From Paragordius varius (Eukaryota; Nematomorpha), in contig OZ176053.1 in the NCBI GenBank assembly GCA_964247055.1, positions 13,268,001 through 13,332,000 on the forward strand: 64,000 nucleotides of DNA. Reading direction: 5' to 3'. The notes beneath the pieces were generated by a model that did not search any database, was not told the origin of the DNA, and was given only the letters and a program-made list of their open reading frames with translations. The position numbers were made by a program, and so were the translations under genes. Below are positions 37,853-50,498 of this stretch, piece after piece. Position 1 is the stretch's first letter. The number at the start of each line of letters is the position of its first letter.

Positions 37853-40282
37853 CGGTGAACAAAATAATTTTTTATACATTCTCTTAGTAAGAGTACATCA
37901 AAATACAGAGATAGTTTGGCAAACTCTTTCATATCCGATTTTTACAACGATAATTTAAAAATTAATGTATTAAACTAGTCGCATCAATAAGTCGCATCAA
38001 TACTCAAGTTAAACTTTGTCCTTAAAAATCGGATATTGGTCAACGGTGAACAAAATAATTTTTTATACATTCTCTTAGTAAGACTACATCAAAATATAGA
38101 GATAGTTTGACAAACTCTTTAATATCCGATTTTTACTACGATACTTTATAAATTAATGTATAAAACTAGTCGTATCAAAAAGTCGCATCAATACTTAAGT
38201 TAAACTTTGTCCTTGAAAATCGGATATTGGTCACCGGTGAATAAAATTATTTTTTATACATTCTCTTAGTAAGACTACATCAAAATATAGAGATAGTTTG
38301 ACAAACTCTTTAATATCCGATTTTTACTACGATACTTTAAAAATTAATGTATTAATCTAGTCGCATCAATACTCAAGTTAAACTTTGTCCTTAAAAATCG
38401 GATATTGGTCACCGGTGAACAAAATAATTTTTTATACATTCTCTTAGCAAGACTACATCAAATAATAGAGATAGTTTGACAAACTCTTTCATATCCGATT
38501 TTTACAACGATACTTTATAAATTAATGTATTAAACTCGTCGCATCAATAAGTCGCATCAATACTCAAGTTAAACTTTGTCCTTAAAAATCGGATATTGGT
38601 CATCGGTGAACAAAATAATTTTTTATACATTCTCTTAGTAAGACTACATCAAAATATAGAGATAGTTTGACAAACTCTTTAATATCCGATTTTTACTACG
38701 ATACTTTATAAATTAATGTATAAAACTAGTCGTATCAAAAAGTCGCATCAATACTCAAGTTAAACTTTGTCCTTGAAAATCGGATATTGGTCACCGGTGA
38801 ACAAAATAATTTTTCATACATTCTCTTAGTAAGAGTACATCAAAATACAGAGATAGTTTGGCAAACTCTTTCATATCCGATTTTTACAAGGATACTTTAA
38901 AAATTAATGTATTAATCTAGTCGCATCAATACTCAAGTTAAACTTTGTCCTTGAAAATCGGATATTGGTCACCGGTGAATAAAATTATTTTTTATACATT
39001 CTCTTAGTAAGACTACATCAAAATATAGACATAGTTTGACAAACTCTTTCTATCCGATTTTTACAACGATACTTTAAAAATTAATCTATAAAACTAGTCG
39101 CATGATTACTCAAGTTAAACTTTGTCCTTGAAAATCGGATATTGGTCACCAGTGAACAAAATAATTTTTTATACATTCTCTTAGCAAGACTACATCAAAT
39201 AATAGAGATAGTTTGACAAACTCTTTCATATCCGATTTTTACAACGATACTTTATAAATTAATGTATTAAACTAGTCGCATCAATAAGTCGCATCAATAC
39301 TCAAGTTAAACTTTGTCCTTAAAAATCGGATATTGGTCAACGGTGAACAAAATAATTTTTTATACATTCTCTTAGTAAGACTACATCAAAATATAGAGAT
39401 AGTTTGACAAACTCTTTAATATCCGATTTTTACTACGATACTTTATAAATTAATGTATAAAACTAGTCGTATCAAAAAGTCGCATCAATACTCAAGTTAA
39501 ACTTTGTCCTTGAAAATCGGATATTGGTCACCGGTGAATAAAATTATTTTTTATACATTCTCTTAGCAAGACTACATCAAATAATAGAGATAGTTTGACA
39601 AACTCTTTCATATCCGATTTTTACAACGATACTTTATAAATTAATGTATTAAACTAGTCGCATCAATAAGTCGCATCAATACTCAAGTTAAACTTTGTCC
39701 TTAAAAATCGGATTTTGGTCAACGGTGAACAAAATAATTTTTTATACATTCTCTTAGCAAGACTACATCAAATAATAGAGATAGTTTGACAAACTCTTTC
39801 ATATCCGATTTTTACAACGATACTTTATAAATTAATGTATTAAACTAGTCGCATCAATAAGTCGCATCAATACTCAAGTTAAACTTTGTCCTTAAAAATC
39901 GGATATTGGTCAACGGTGAACAAAATAATTTTTTATACATTCTCTTAGTAAGACTACATCAAAATATAGAGATAGTTTGACAAACTCTTTAATATCCGAT
40001 TTTTACTACGATACTTTATAAATTAATGTATAAAACTAGTCGTATCAAAAAGTCGCATCAATACTCAAGTTAAACTTTGTCCTTGAAAATCGGATATTGG
40101 TCACCGGTGAACAAAATAATTTTTCATACATTCTCTTAGTAAGAGTACATCAAAATACAGAGATAGTTTGGCAAACTCTTTCATATCCGATTTTTACAAG
40201 GATACTTTAAAAATTAATGTATTAATCTAGTCGCATCAATACTCAAGTTAAACTTTGTCCTTAAAAATCGGATATTGGTCAC

Positions 40283-41641
40283 CGGTGAACAAAATAATTT
40301 TTTATACATTCTCTTAGCAAGACTACATCAAATAATAGAGATAGTTTGACAAACTCTTTCATATCCGATTTTTACAACGATACTTTATAAATTAATGTAT
40401 TAAACTAGTCGCATCAATAAGTCGCATCAATACTCAAGTTAAACTTTGTCCTAAAAAATCGGATATTGGTCAACGGTGAACAAAATAATTTTTTATACAT
40501 TCTCTTAGTAAGACTACATCAAAATATAGAGATAGTTTGACAAACTCTTTAATATCCGATTTTTACTACGATACTTTATAAATTAATGTATAAAACTAGT
40601 CGTATCAAAAAGTCGCATCAATACTCAAGTTAAACTTTGTCCTTGAAAATCGGATATTGGTCACCGGTGAATAAAATTATTTTTTATACATTCTCTTAGT
40701 AAGACTACATCAAAATATAGAGATAGTTTGACAAACTCTTTCTATCCGATTTTTACAACGATACTTTAAAAATTAATTTATAAAACTAGTCGCATGATTA
40801 CTCAAGTTAAACTTTGTCCTTGAAAATCGGATATTGGTCACCGGTGAACAAAATAATTTTTTATACATTCTCTTAGTAAGACTACATTAAATTATAGAGA
40901 TAGTTTGACAAACTCTTTCATATCCGATTTTTACAACGATACTTTAAAAATTATGGTATTAAACCAGTCGCATCAATACTCAAGTTAAACTTTGTCCTTA
41001 AAAATCAGATATTGGTCACCGGTGAACAAAATTATTTTTTATACATTCTCTTAGTAAGACTACATCAAAATATAGAGATAGTTTGACAAACTCTTTCATA
41101 TCCGATTTTTACAACGATACTTTAAAAATTAATCTATAAAACTAGTCGCATGATTACTCAAGTTAAACTTTGTCCTTAAAAATCGGATATTGGTCACCGG
41201 TGAACAAAATAATTTTATACATTCTCTTAGTAAGACTACATTAAATTATAGAGATAGTTTGACAAACTCTTTCATATCCGATTTTTACAACGATACTTTA
41301 AAAATTATGGTATTAAACCAGTCGAATCAATACTCAAGTTAAACTTTGTCCTTAAAAATCGGATATTGGTCACCGGTGAACAAAATTATTTTTTATACAT
41401 TCTCTTAGTAAGACTACATCAAAATATAGAGATAGTTTGACAAACTCTTTCATATCCGATTTTTACAACAATACTTTAAAAATTAATGTATAAAACTAGT
41501 CGCATGATTACTCAAGTTAAACTTTGTCCTTAAAAATCGGATATTGGTCACCGGTGAACAAAATAATTTTTTATACATTCTCTTAGTAAGACTACATCAA
41601 AATACAGAGATAGTTTGACAAACTCTTTCATATCCGATTTT
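40283..41641 (-). repeat. Paralog of 35369-37440 with a single 711-bp unit
   Basis: Collinear with 35369-37440 but has one copy of the 711-bp repeat instead of two. Small private changes include GTCCTAAAAAATCGG near 40450, AATAATTTTATAC near 41210 (2 bp short) and CCAGTCGAATC near 41320. The right edge is where ATACAGAG units stop matching. Confidence 0.87.
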
Positions 41642-42476
41642 TACAACGATACTATAAAAATTAATGTATTAAACTAGTCGCATCAATACTCAAGTTAAAC
41701 TTTGTCCTTAAAAATCGGATATTGGTCACCGGTGAACAAAATTATTTTTTATACATTCTCTTAGCAAGACTACATCAAAATATAGAGATAGTTTGACAAA
41801 CTCTTTCATATCCGATTTTTACAACGATACTTTATAAATTAATGTATAAAACTAGCGTATCAATAAGTCGCATCAATACTCAAGTTAAACTTTGTCCTTA
41901 AAAATCGGATATTGGTCACCGGTGAACAAAATAATTTTTTATACATTCTCTTAGTAAGACTACATCAAAATATAGAGATAGTTTGACAAACTCTTTCATA
42001 TCCGATTTTTACAACGATACTTTAAAAATTAATGTATTAAACTAGTCGCATCAATACTCAAGTTAAACTTTGTCCTTAAAAATCGGATATTGGTCACCGG
42101 TGAACAAAATAATTTTTTATACATTCTCTTAGCAAGACTACATCAAATAATAGAGATAGTTTAAACTCTTTCATATCCGATTTTTACAACGATACTTTAT
42201 AAATTAATGTATAAAACTAGTCGTATCAATAAGTCGCATCAATACTCAAGTTAAACTTTGTCCTTAAAAATCGGATATTGGTCACCGGTGAACAAAATAA
42301 TTTTTTATACATTCTCTTAGCAAGACTACATCAAATAATAGAGATAGTTTGACAAACTCTTTCATATCCGATTTTTACAACGATACTTTATAAATTAATG
42401 TATAAAACTAGTCGTATCAATAAGTCGCATCAATACTCAAGTTAAACTTTGTCCTTAAAAATCGGATATTGGTCAC

Positions 42477-42652
42477 CGGTGAACAAAATTTTTTTATACA
42501 TTCTCTTAGTAGGACTACATATAAATATAGAGATAGTTTGGCAAACTCTTTCATATCCGATTTTTACAACAATACTTTAAAAATTAATGTATAAAACTAG
42601 TCGCATGATTACTCAAGTTAAACTTTGTCCTTAAAAATCGGATATTGGTCCC
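42477..42652 (-). repeat. G-type monomer in the inverted arm
   Basis: On the + strand this unit reads AGGACTACATATAAATATAG, GTTTGGCAAAC, ACAACAATAC, GCATGATTACTC and GGTCCCCGGTGAAC. These are the reverse complements of all the G-type diagnostic variants seen at 917-1093, including the GGGG boundary. Most other G-like units in this arm carry the internal variants but the ordinary GGTCACCGGTG boundary. Confidence 0.9.
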
Positions 42653-43184
42653 CGGTGAACAAAATAATTTTTTATACATTCTCTTAGTAAGACTACATCA
42701 AAATATACAGATAGTTTGAAAACTCTTTCATAAATGATTTTTACAACGATACTTTAAAAATTAATGTATTAAACTAGTCGCATCAATACTCAAGTTAAAC
42801 TTTGTCCTTAAAAATCGGATATTGGTCACCGGTGAACAAAATAATTTTTTTACATTCTCTTAGTAAGACTACATCAAAATATAGAAATAGTTTGACAAAC
42901 TCTTTCATATCCGATTTTTACAACGATACTTTAAAAATTAATCTATTAAACTAGTCGCATCAACACTCAAGTTAAACTTTGTCCTTAAAAATCGGATATT
43001 GGTCACCGGTGAACAAAATAATTTTTTAAACATTCTCTTAGCAAGACTACATTAAATTATAGAGATAATTTGACAAACTCTTTCATATCCGATTTTTACA
43101 ACGATACTTTAAAAATTAATGTATAAAACTAGTCGCATCAATACTCAAGTTAAACTTTGTCCTTAAAAATCGGATATTGGTCAC

Positions 43185-44061
43185 CGGTGAACAAAAATAT
43201 TTTTTATACATTCTCTTAGTAAGACTACATCAAAATATAGAGATTGTTTGACAAACTCTTTCATATCCGATTTTTACAACGATACTTTATAAATTAATGT
43301 ATAAAACTAGTCGTATCAATAAATCGCATCAATACTCAAGTTAAACTTTGTCCTTAAAAATCGGATATTGGTCACCGGTGAACAAAATTATTTTTTATAC
43401 ATTCTCTTAGTAGGACTACATCAAAATATAGAGATAGTTTGGCAAACTCTTTCATATCCGATTTTTACAACGATACTTTAAAAATTAATGTATAAAACTA
43501 GTCGCATCAATACTAAAGTTAAACTTTGTCCTTAAAAATCGGATATTGGTCACCGGTGAACAAAATAATTTTTTATACATTCTCTTAGTAAAACTACATC
43601 AAAATATAGAAATAGTTTGACAAACACTTTCATATCCGATTTTTACAACGATACTTTAAAAATTAATGTATTAAACTAGTCGCATCAATACTCAAGTTAA
43701 ACTTTGTCCTTAAAAAACGGATATTGGTCACGGGTGAACAAAATTATTTTTTATACATTCTCTTAGTAAGACTACATCAAATTATAGAGATAGTTTGACA
43801 AACTCTTTCATATCCGATTTTTACAATTAAACCAGTCGCATCAATACTCAAGTTAAACTTTGTCCTTAAAAATCGGATATTGGTCACCGGTGAACAAAAT
43901 TATTTTTTATACATTCTCTTAGTAGGACTACATATAAATATAGAGATAGTTTGACAAACTCTTTCATATCCGATTTTTACAACGATACTTTAAAAATTAA
44001 TGTATTAAACTAGTCGCATCCTCAAGTTAAACTTTGTCCTTAAAAATCGGATATTGGTCAC
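43185..44061 (-). repeat. 5-monomer repeat, copy 1 (877 bp)
   Basis: Order: L with ATAGAGATTGTTTG (191), AGTAGGACTACATC unit with CAATACTAAAG (178), unit with ATAGAAATAG and CAAACACTTTC (178), 156-bp short unit after GGTCACGGGTG, and a 174-bp unit. It is 4 bp shorter than the other copies because the last unit has GTCGCATCCTCAAG. Confidence 0.93.
43732..43887 (-). repeat. Reference 156-bp short monomer
   Basis: On the + strand TTTTTACAA is followed directly by TTAAACCAG, where the 178-bp type has 22 further bases between them; 178 minus 22 gives the observed 156 bp. Both arms of the 14-bp inverted repeat are kept, so only the spacer between them shrinks (about 65 to 43 bp). It usually follows a GGTCACGGGTGAAC boundary. 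Copies begin at 44609, 45490 and 49251, and it recurs many times between 54 and 64 kb. I saw none in the + arm, so it probably arose within the inverted arm or was lost from the other. Confidence 0.93.
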
Positions 44062-44942
44062 CGGTGAACAAAATTATTTTTTATACATTCTCTTAGTAAT
44101 ACTACATCAAAATATAGAGATTGTTTGACAAACTCTTTCATATCCGATTTTTACAACGATACTTTATAAATTAATGTATAAAACTAGTCGTATCAATAAA
44201 TCGCATCAATACTCAAGTTAAACTTTGTCCTTAAAAATCGGATATTGGTCACCGGTGAACAAAATTATTTTTTATACATTCTCTTAGTAGGACTACATCA
44301 AAATTAAGAGATAGTTTGGCAAACTCTTTCATATCCGATTTTTACAACGATACTTTAAAAATTAATGTATAAAACTAGTCGCATCAATACTAAAGTTAAA
44401 CTTTGTCCTTAAAAATCGGATATTGGTCACCGGTGAACAAAATAATTTTTTATACATTCTCTTAGTAAGACTACATCAAAATATAGAAATAGTTTGACAA
44501 ACACTTTCATATCCGATTTTTACAACGATACTTTAAAAATTAATGTATCAAACTAGTCGCATCAATACTCATGTTAAACTTTGTCCTTAAAAATCGGATA
44601 TTGGTCACGGGTGAACAAAATTATTTTTTATACATTCTCTTAGTAAGACTACATCAAATTATAGAGATAGTTTGACAAACTCTTTCATATCCGATTTTTA
44701 CAATTAAACCAGTCGCATCAATACTCAAGTTAAACTTTGTCCTTAAAAATCGGATATTGGTCACCGGTGAACAAAATTATTTTTTATACATTCTCTTAGT
44801 AAAACTACATCAAAATATAGAGATAGTTTGACAAACTCTTTCAAACCCGATTTTTACAACGATACTTTAAAAATTAATGTGTTAAACTAGTCGCATCAAT
44901 ACTCAAGTTAAACTTTGTCCTTAAAAATCGGATATTGGTCAC
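44062..44942 (-). repeat. 5-monomer repeat, copy 2 (881 bp)
   Basis: Lengths 191, 178, 178, 156 and 178 bp. It has CATCAAAATTAAGAGATAG (44301), which recurs at 45182, 881 bp on. The last unit has TCAAACCCGATTT. Confidence 0.93.
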
Positions 44943-45823
44943 CGGTGAACAAAATTATTTTTTATACATTCTCTAAGTAAGACTACATCAAAATATAGAG
45001 ATAGTTTGACAAACCCTTTCATATCCGATTTTTACAACGATACTTTAAAAATTAATGTATAAAACTAGTCGTATCAATAAATCGCATCAATACTCAAGTT
45101 AAACTTTGTCCTTAAAAATCGGATATTGGTCACCGGTGAACAAAATTATTTTTTATACATTCTCTTAGTAGGACTACATCAAAATTAAGAGATAGTTTGG
45201 CAAACTCTTTCATATCCGATTTTTACAACGATACTTTAAAAATTAATGTATAAAACTAGTCGCATCAATACTAAAGTTAAACTTTGTCCTTAAAAATCGG
45301 ATATTGGTCACCGGTGAACAAAATAATTTTTTATACATTCTCTTAGTAAGACTACATCAAAATATAGAAATAGTTTGACAAACACTTTCATATCCGATTT
45401 TTACAACGATACTTTAAAAATTAATGTATTAAACTAGTCGCATCAATACTCATGTTAAACTTTGTCCTTAAAAATCGGATATTGGTCACGGGTGAACAAA
45501 ATTATTTTTTATACATTCTCTTAGTAAGATTACATCAAATTATAGAGATAGTTTGACAAACTCTTTCATATCCGATTTTTACAATTAAACCAGTCGCATC
45601 AATACTCAAGTTAAACTTTGTCCTTAAAAATCGGATATTGGTCACCGGTGAACAAAATTATTTTTTATACAATCTCTTAGTAAGACTACATCAAAATATA
45701 GAGATAGTTTGACAAACTCTTTCATATCCGATTTTTACAACGATACTTTAAAAATTAATGTATAAAACTAGTCGCATGATTACTCAAGTTAAACTTTGTC
45801 CTTAAAAATCGGATATTGGTCAC
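44943..45823 (-). repeat. 5-monomer repeat, copy 3 (881 bp)
   Basis: Same order and lengths as copy 2. The first unit differs (TCTCTAAGTAAG, CAAACCCTTTC) and the last has GCATGATTACTC, so the edges are exchanged with neighbouring types. The same 5-mer pattern reappears repeatedly in 54-64 kb. Confidence 0.91.
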
Positions 45824-47970
45824 CGGTGAACAAAATTATTTTTTATACATTCTCTTAGTACTACATCAAAATATAGAGATAGTTTGACAAACTCTTTCAT
45901 ATCCGATTTTTAGAACGATACTTTATAAATTAATGTATAAAACTAGTCGTATCAATAAATCGTATCAATACTCAAGTTAAACTTTGTCCTTAAAAATCGG
46001 ATATTGGTCACCGGTGAACAAAATTATTTTTTATACATTCTCTTAGTAGGACTACATCAAAATATAGAGATAGTTTGGCAAACTCTTTCATATCCGATTT
46101 TTACAACGATACTTTAAAAATTAATGTATAAAACTAGTCGTATCAATAAATCGCATCAATACTCAAGTTAAACTTTGTCCTTAAAAATCGGATATTGGTC
46201 ACCGGTGAACAAAATTATTTTTTATACATTCTCTTAGTAGGACTACATCAAAATATAGAAATAGTTTGGCAAACTCTTTCATATCTGATTTTTACAACGA
46301 TACTTTAAAAATTAATGTGTTAAACTAGTCCCATCAATACTCAAGTTAAACTTTGTCCTTAAAAATCGGATATTGGTCACCGGTGAACAAAATTATTTTT
46401 TATACATTCTCTTAGTAAGACTACATCAAAATATAGAGATAGTTTGACAAACTCTTTCATATCCGATTTTTACAACGATACTTTAAAAATTAATGTATAA
46501 AACTAGTCGCATGATTACTCAAGTTAAACTTTGTCCTTAAAAATCGGATATTGGTCACCGGTGAACAAAATAATTTTTTATACATTCTCTTAGTAAGACT
46601 ACATCAAAATACAGAGATAGTTTGACAAACTCTTTCATATCCGATTTTTACAACGATACTTTAAAAATTAATGTATTAAACTAGTCGCATCAATACTCAA
46701 GTTAAACTTTGTCCTTAAAAATCGGATATTGGTCACCGGTGAACAAAATTATTTTTTATACATTCTCTTAGTAGGACTACATCAAAATATAGAGATAGTT
46801 TGACAAACTCTTTCATATCCGATTTTTACAATTAAACCAGTCGCATCAATACTCAAGTTAAACTTTGTCCTTAAAAATCGGATATTGGTCACCGGTGAAC
46901 AAAATTATTTTTTATACATTCTCTTAGTAAGACTACATCAAAATATAGAGATAGTTTGACAAACTCTTTCATATCCGATTTTTACAACGATACTTTAAAA
47001 ATAATGTGTTAAACTAGTCGCATCAATACTCAAGTTAAACTTTGTCCTTAAAAATCGGATATTGGTCACCGGTGAACAAAATTATTTTTTATACATTCTC
47101 TTAGTAAGACTACATCAAAATATAGAGATAGTTTGACAAACTCTTTCATATCCGATTTTTACAACGATACTTTAAAAATTAATGTATAAAACTAGTCGCA
47201 TGATTACTCAAGTTAAACTTTGTCCTTAAAAATCGGATATTGGTCACCGGTGAACAAAATTATTTTTTATACATTCTCTTAGTAAGACTACATCAAAATA
47301 TAGAGATAGTTTGACAAACTCTTTCATATCCGATTTTTACAACGATACTTTAAAAATTAATGTATAAAACTAGTCGTATCAATAAATCGCATCAATACTC
47401 AAGTTAAACTTTGTCCTTAAAAATCGGATATAGTCACCGGTGAACAAAATTATTTTTTATACATTCTCTTAGTAGGACTACATCAAAATATAGAGATAGT
47501 TTGGCAAACTCTTTCATATCCGATTTTTACAACGATACTTTAAAAATTAATGTATAAAACTAGTCGCATCAATACTAAAGTTAAACTTTGTCCTTAAAAA
47601 TCGGATATTGGTCACCGGTGAACAAAATAATTTTTGATACATTCTCTTAGTAAGACTACATCAAAATATAGAGATAGTTTGACAAACTCTTTCATATCCG
47701 ATTTTTACAACGATACTTTAAAAATTATGGTATTAAACCAGTCGCATCAATACTCAAGTTAAACTTTGTCCTTAAAAATCGAATATTGGTCACCGGTGAA
47801 CAAAATAATTTTTTTACATTCTCTTAGTAAGACTACATCAAAATATAGAGATAGTTTGACAAACTCTTTCATATCCGATTTTTACAACGATACTTTAAAA
47901 ATTAATGTATAAAACTAGTCGCATGATTACTCAAGTTAAACTTTGTCCTTAAAAATCGGATATTGGTCAC
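45824..47970 (-). repeat. Precursor-like 2,147-bp unit
   Basis: Starts with a unit lacking AGG or AGA (CTCTTAGTACTACATC), as do the units at 47971 and 50499. Marker CATATCTGATT (46281) recurs at 48428, 2,147 bp on. It shares its first monomers and many others with the 2,528-bp units but in a shorter arrangement. It contains a monomer with TATGGTATTAAACC and ATCGAATATTGG (about 47.65-47.8 kb) that is missing from the next unit. Confidence 0.9.
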
Positions 47971-50498
47971 CGGTGAACAAAATTATTTTTTATACATTCT
48001 CTTAGTACTACATCAAAATATAGAGATAGTTTGACAAACTCTTTCATATCCGATTTTTACAACGATACTTTATAAATTAATGTATAAAACTAGTCGTATC
48101 AATAAATCGTATCAATACTCAAGTTAAACTTTGTCCTTAAAAATCGGATATTGGTCACCGGTGAACAAAATTATTTTTTATACATTCTCTTAGTAGGACT
48201 ACATCAAAATATAGAGATAGTTTGGCAAACTCTTTCATATCCGATTTTTACAACGATACTTTAAAAATTAATGTATAAAACTAGTCGTATCAATAAATCG
48301 CATCAATACTCAAGTTAAACTTTGTCCTTAAAAATCGGATATTGGTCACCGGTGAACAAAATTATTTTTTATACATTCTCTTAGTAGGACTACATCAAAA
48401 TATAGAAATAGTTTGGCAAACTCTTTCATATCTGATTTTTACAACGATACTTTAAAAATTAATGTGTTAAACTAGTCCCATCAATACTCAAGTTAAACTT
48501 TGTCCTTAAAAATCGGATATTGGTCACCGGTGAACAAAATTATTTTTTATACATTCTCTTAGTAAGACTACATCAAAATATAGAGATAGTTTGACAAACT
48601 CTTTCATATCCGATTTTTACAACGATACTTTAAAAATAATGTGTAAAACTAGTCGCAGAAATACTCAAGTTAAACTTTGTCCTTAAAAATCGGATATTGG
48701 TCACCGGTGAACAAAATTATTTCTTATACATTCTCTTAGTAGGACTACATCAAAATATAGAGATAGTTTGGCAAACTCTTTCATATCCGATTTTTACAAC
48801 GATACTTTAAAAATTAATGTATAAAACTAGTCGTATCAATAAATCGCATCAATACTCAAGTTAAACTTTGTCCTTAAAAATCGGATATTGGTCACCGGTG
48901 AACAAAATTATTTTTTATACATTCTCTTAGTAAGACTACATCAAAATATAGAGATAGTTTGACAAACTCTTTCATATCCGATTTTTACAACGAACTTTAA
49001 AAATTAATGTATAAAACTAGTCGCATGATTACTCAAGTTAAACTTTGTCCTTAAAAATCGGATATTGGTCACCGGTGAACAAAATTATTTTTTATACATT
49101 CTCTTAGTAAGACTACATCAAAATATAGAGATAGTTTGACAAACTCTTTCATATCCGATTTTTTCAACGATACTTTAAAAATTAATGTATAAAACTGGTC
49201 GCATGATTACTCAAGTTAAACTTTGTCCTTAAAAATCGGATATTGGTCACCGGTGAACAAAATTATTTTTTATACATTCTCTTAGTAGGACTACATCAAA
49301 ATATAGAGATAGTTTGACAAACTCTTTCATATCCGATTTTTACAATTAAACCAGTCGCATCAATACTCAAGTTAAACTTTGTCCTTAAAAATCGGATATT
49401 GGTCACCGGTGAACAAAATTATTTTTTATACATTCTCTTAGTAAGACTACATCAAAATATAGAGATAGTTTGACAAACTCTTTCATATCCGATTTTTACA
49501 ACGATACTTTAAAAATTAATGTATAAAACTAGTCGCATGATTACTCAAGTTAAACTTTGTCCTTAAAAATCGGATATTGGTCACCGGTGAACAAAATTAT
49601 TTTTTATACATTCTCTTAGTAGGACTACATCAAAATATAGAGATAGTTTGACAAACTCTTTCATATCCGATTTTTACAACGATACTTTATAAATTAATGT
49701 ATAAAACTAGTCGTATCAATAAATCGCATCAATACTCAAGTTAAACTTTGTCCTTAAAAATCGGATATTGGTCACCGGTGAACAAAATTATTTTTTATAC
49801 ATTCTCTCAGTAAGACTACATCAAAATATAGAGATAGTTTGACAAACTCTTTCATATCCGATTTTTACAACGATACTTTAAAAATAATGTGTTAAACTAG
49901 TCGCATCAATACTCAAGTTAAACTTTGTCCTTAAAAATCGGATATTGGTCACCGGTGAACAAAATTATTTTTTATACATTCTCTTAGTAAGACTACATCA
50001 AAATATAGAGATAGTTTGACAAACTCTTTCATATCCGATTTTTACAACGATACTTTAAAAATTAATGTATAAAACTAGTCGTATCAATAAATCGCATCAA
50101 TACTCAAGTTAAACTTTGTCCTTAAAAATCGGATATAGTCACCGGTGAACAAAATTATTTTTTATACATTCTCTTAGTAGGACTACATCAAAATATAGAG
50201 ATAGTTTGGCAAACTCTTTCATATCCGATTTTTACAACGATACTTTAAAAATTAATGTATAAAACTAGTCGCATCAATACTAAAGTTAAACTTTGTCCTT
50301 AAAAATCGGATATTGGTCACCGGTGAACAAAATAATTTTTGATACATTCTCTTAGTAAGACTACATCAAAATATAGAGATAGTTTGACAAACTCTTTCAT
50401 ATCCGATTTTTACAACGATACTTTAAAAATTAATGTATAAAACTAGTCGCATGATTACTCAAGTTAAACTTTGTCCTTAAAAATCGGATATTGGTCAC
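47971..50498 (-). repeat. 14-monomer repeat (2,528 bp), copy 1
   Basis: Monomer starts: 47971, 48159, 48350, 48528, 48705, 48896, 49073, 49251 (156-bp type), 49407, 49585, 49776, 49953, 50143 and 50321. Markers CATATCTGATT, GTCGCAGAAATAC, ATTTCTTATAC, ACAACGAACTT, ATTTTTTCAACG, AAAACTGGTCGC and GGATATAGTCAC all recur 2,528 bp later. Confidence 0.94.

Larger units (their letters stand above)
37173..43184 (-). repeat. Mosaic of rearranged higher-order blocks
   Basis: About 33 monomers in shuffled order, built from the types seen at 28-37 kb. It includes the 147-bp truncated unit (37706), a unit with GGTCATCGGTG near 38600, two TTTTCATACATTC units at 38811 and 40121, a unit with CGGATTTTGGTC near 39712, the paralog of 35369 (40283-41641), an AAACTAGCGTATC unit near 41852 like those at 29431 and 32351, and a G type (42477). 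No gene or foreign element is present. Confidence 0.88.

Noticed and set aside
43300-43340. AATAAA polyadenylation-like motif in ATCAATAAATCGC units
   Set aside because: It occurs as a by-product of an L-type subtype variant in repeated AT-rich DNA, with no transcript unit upstream.
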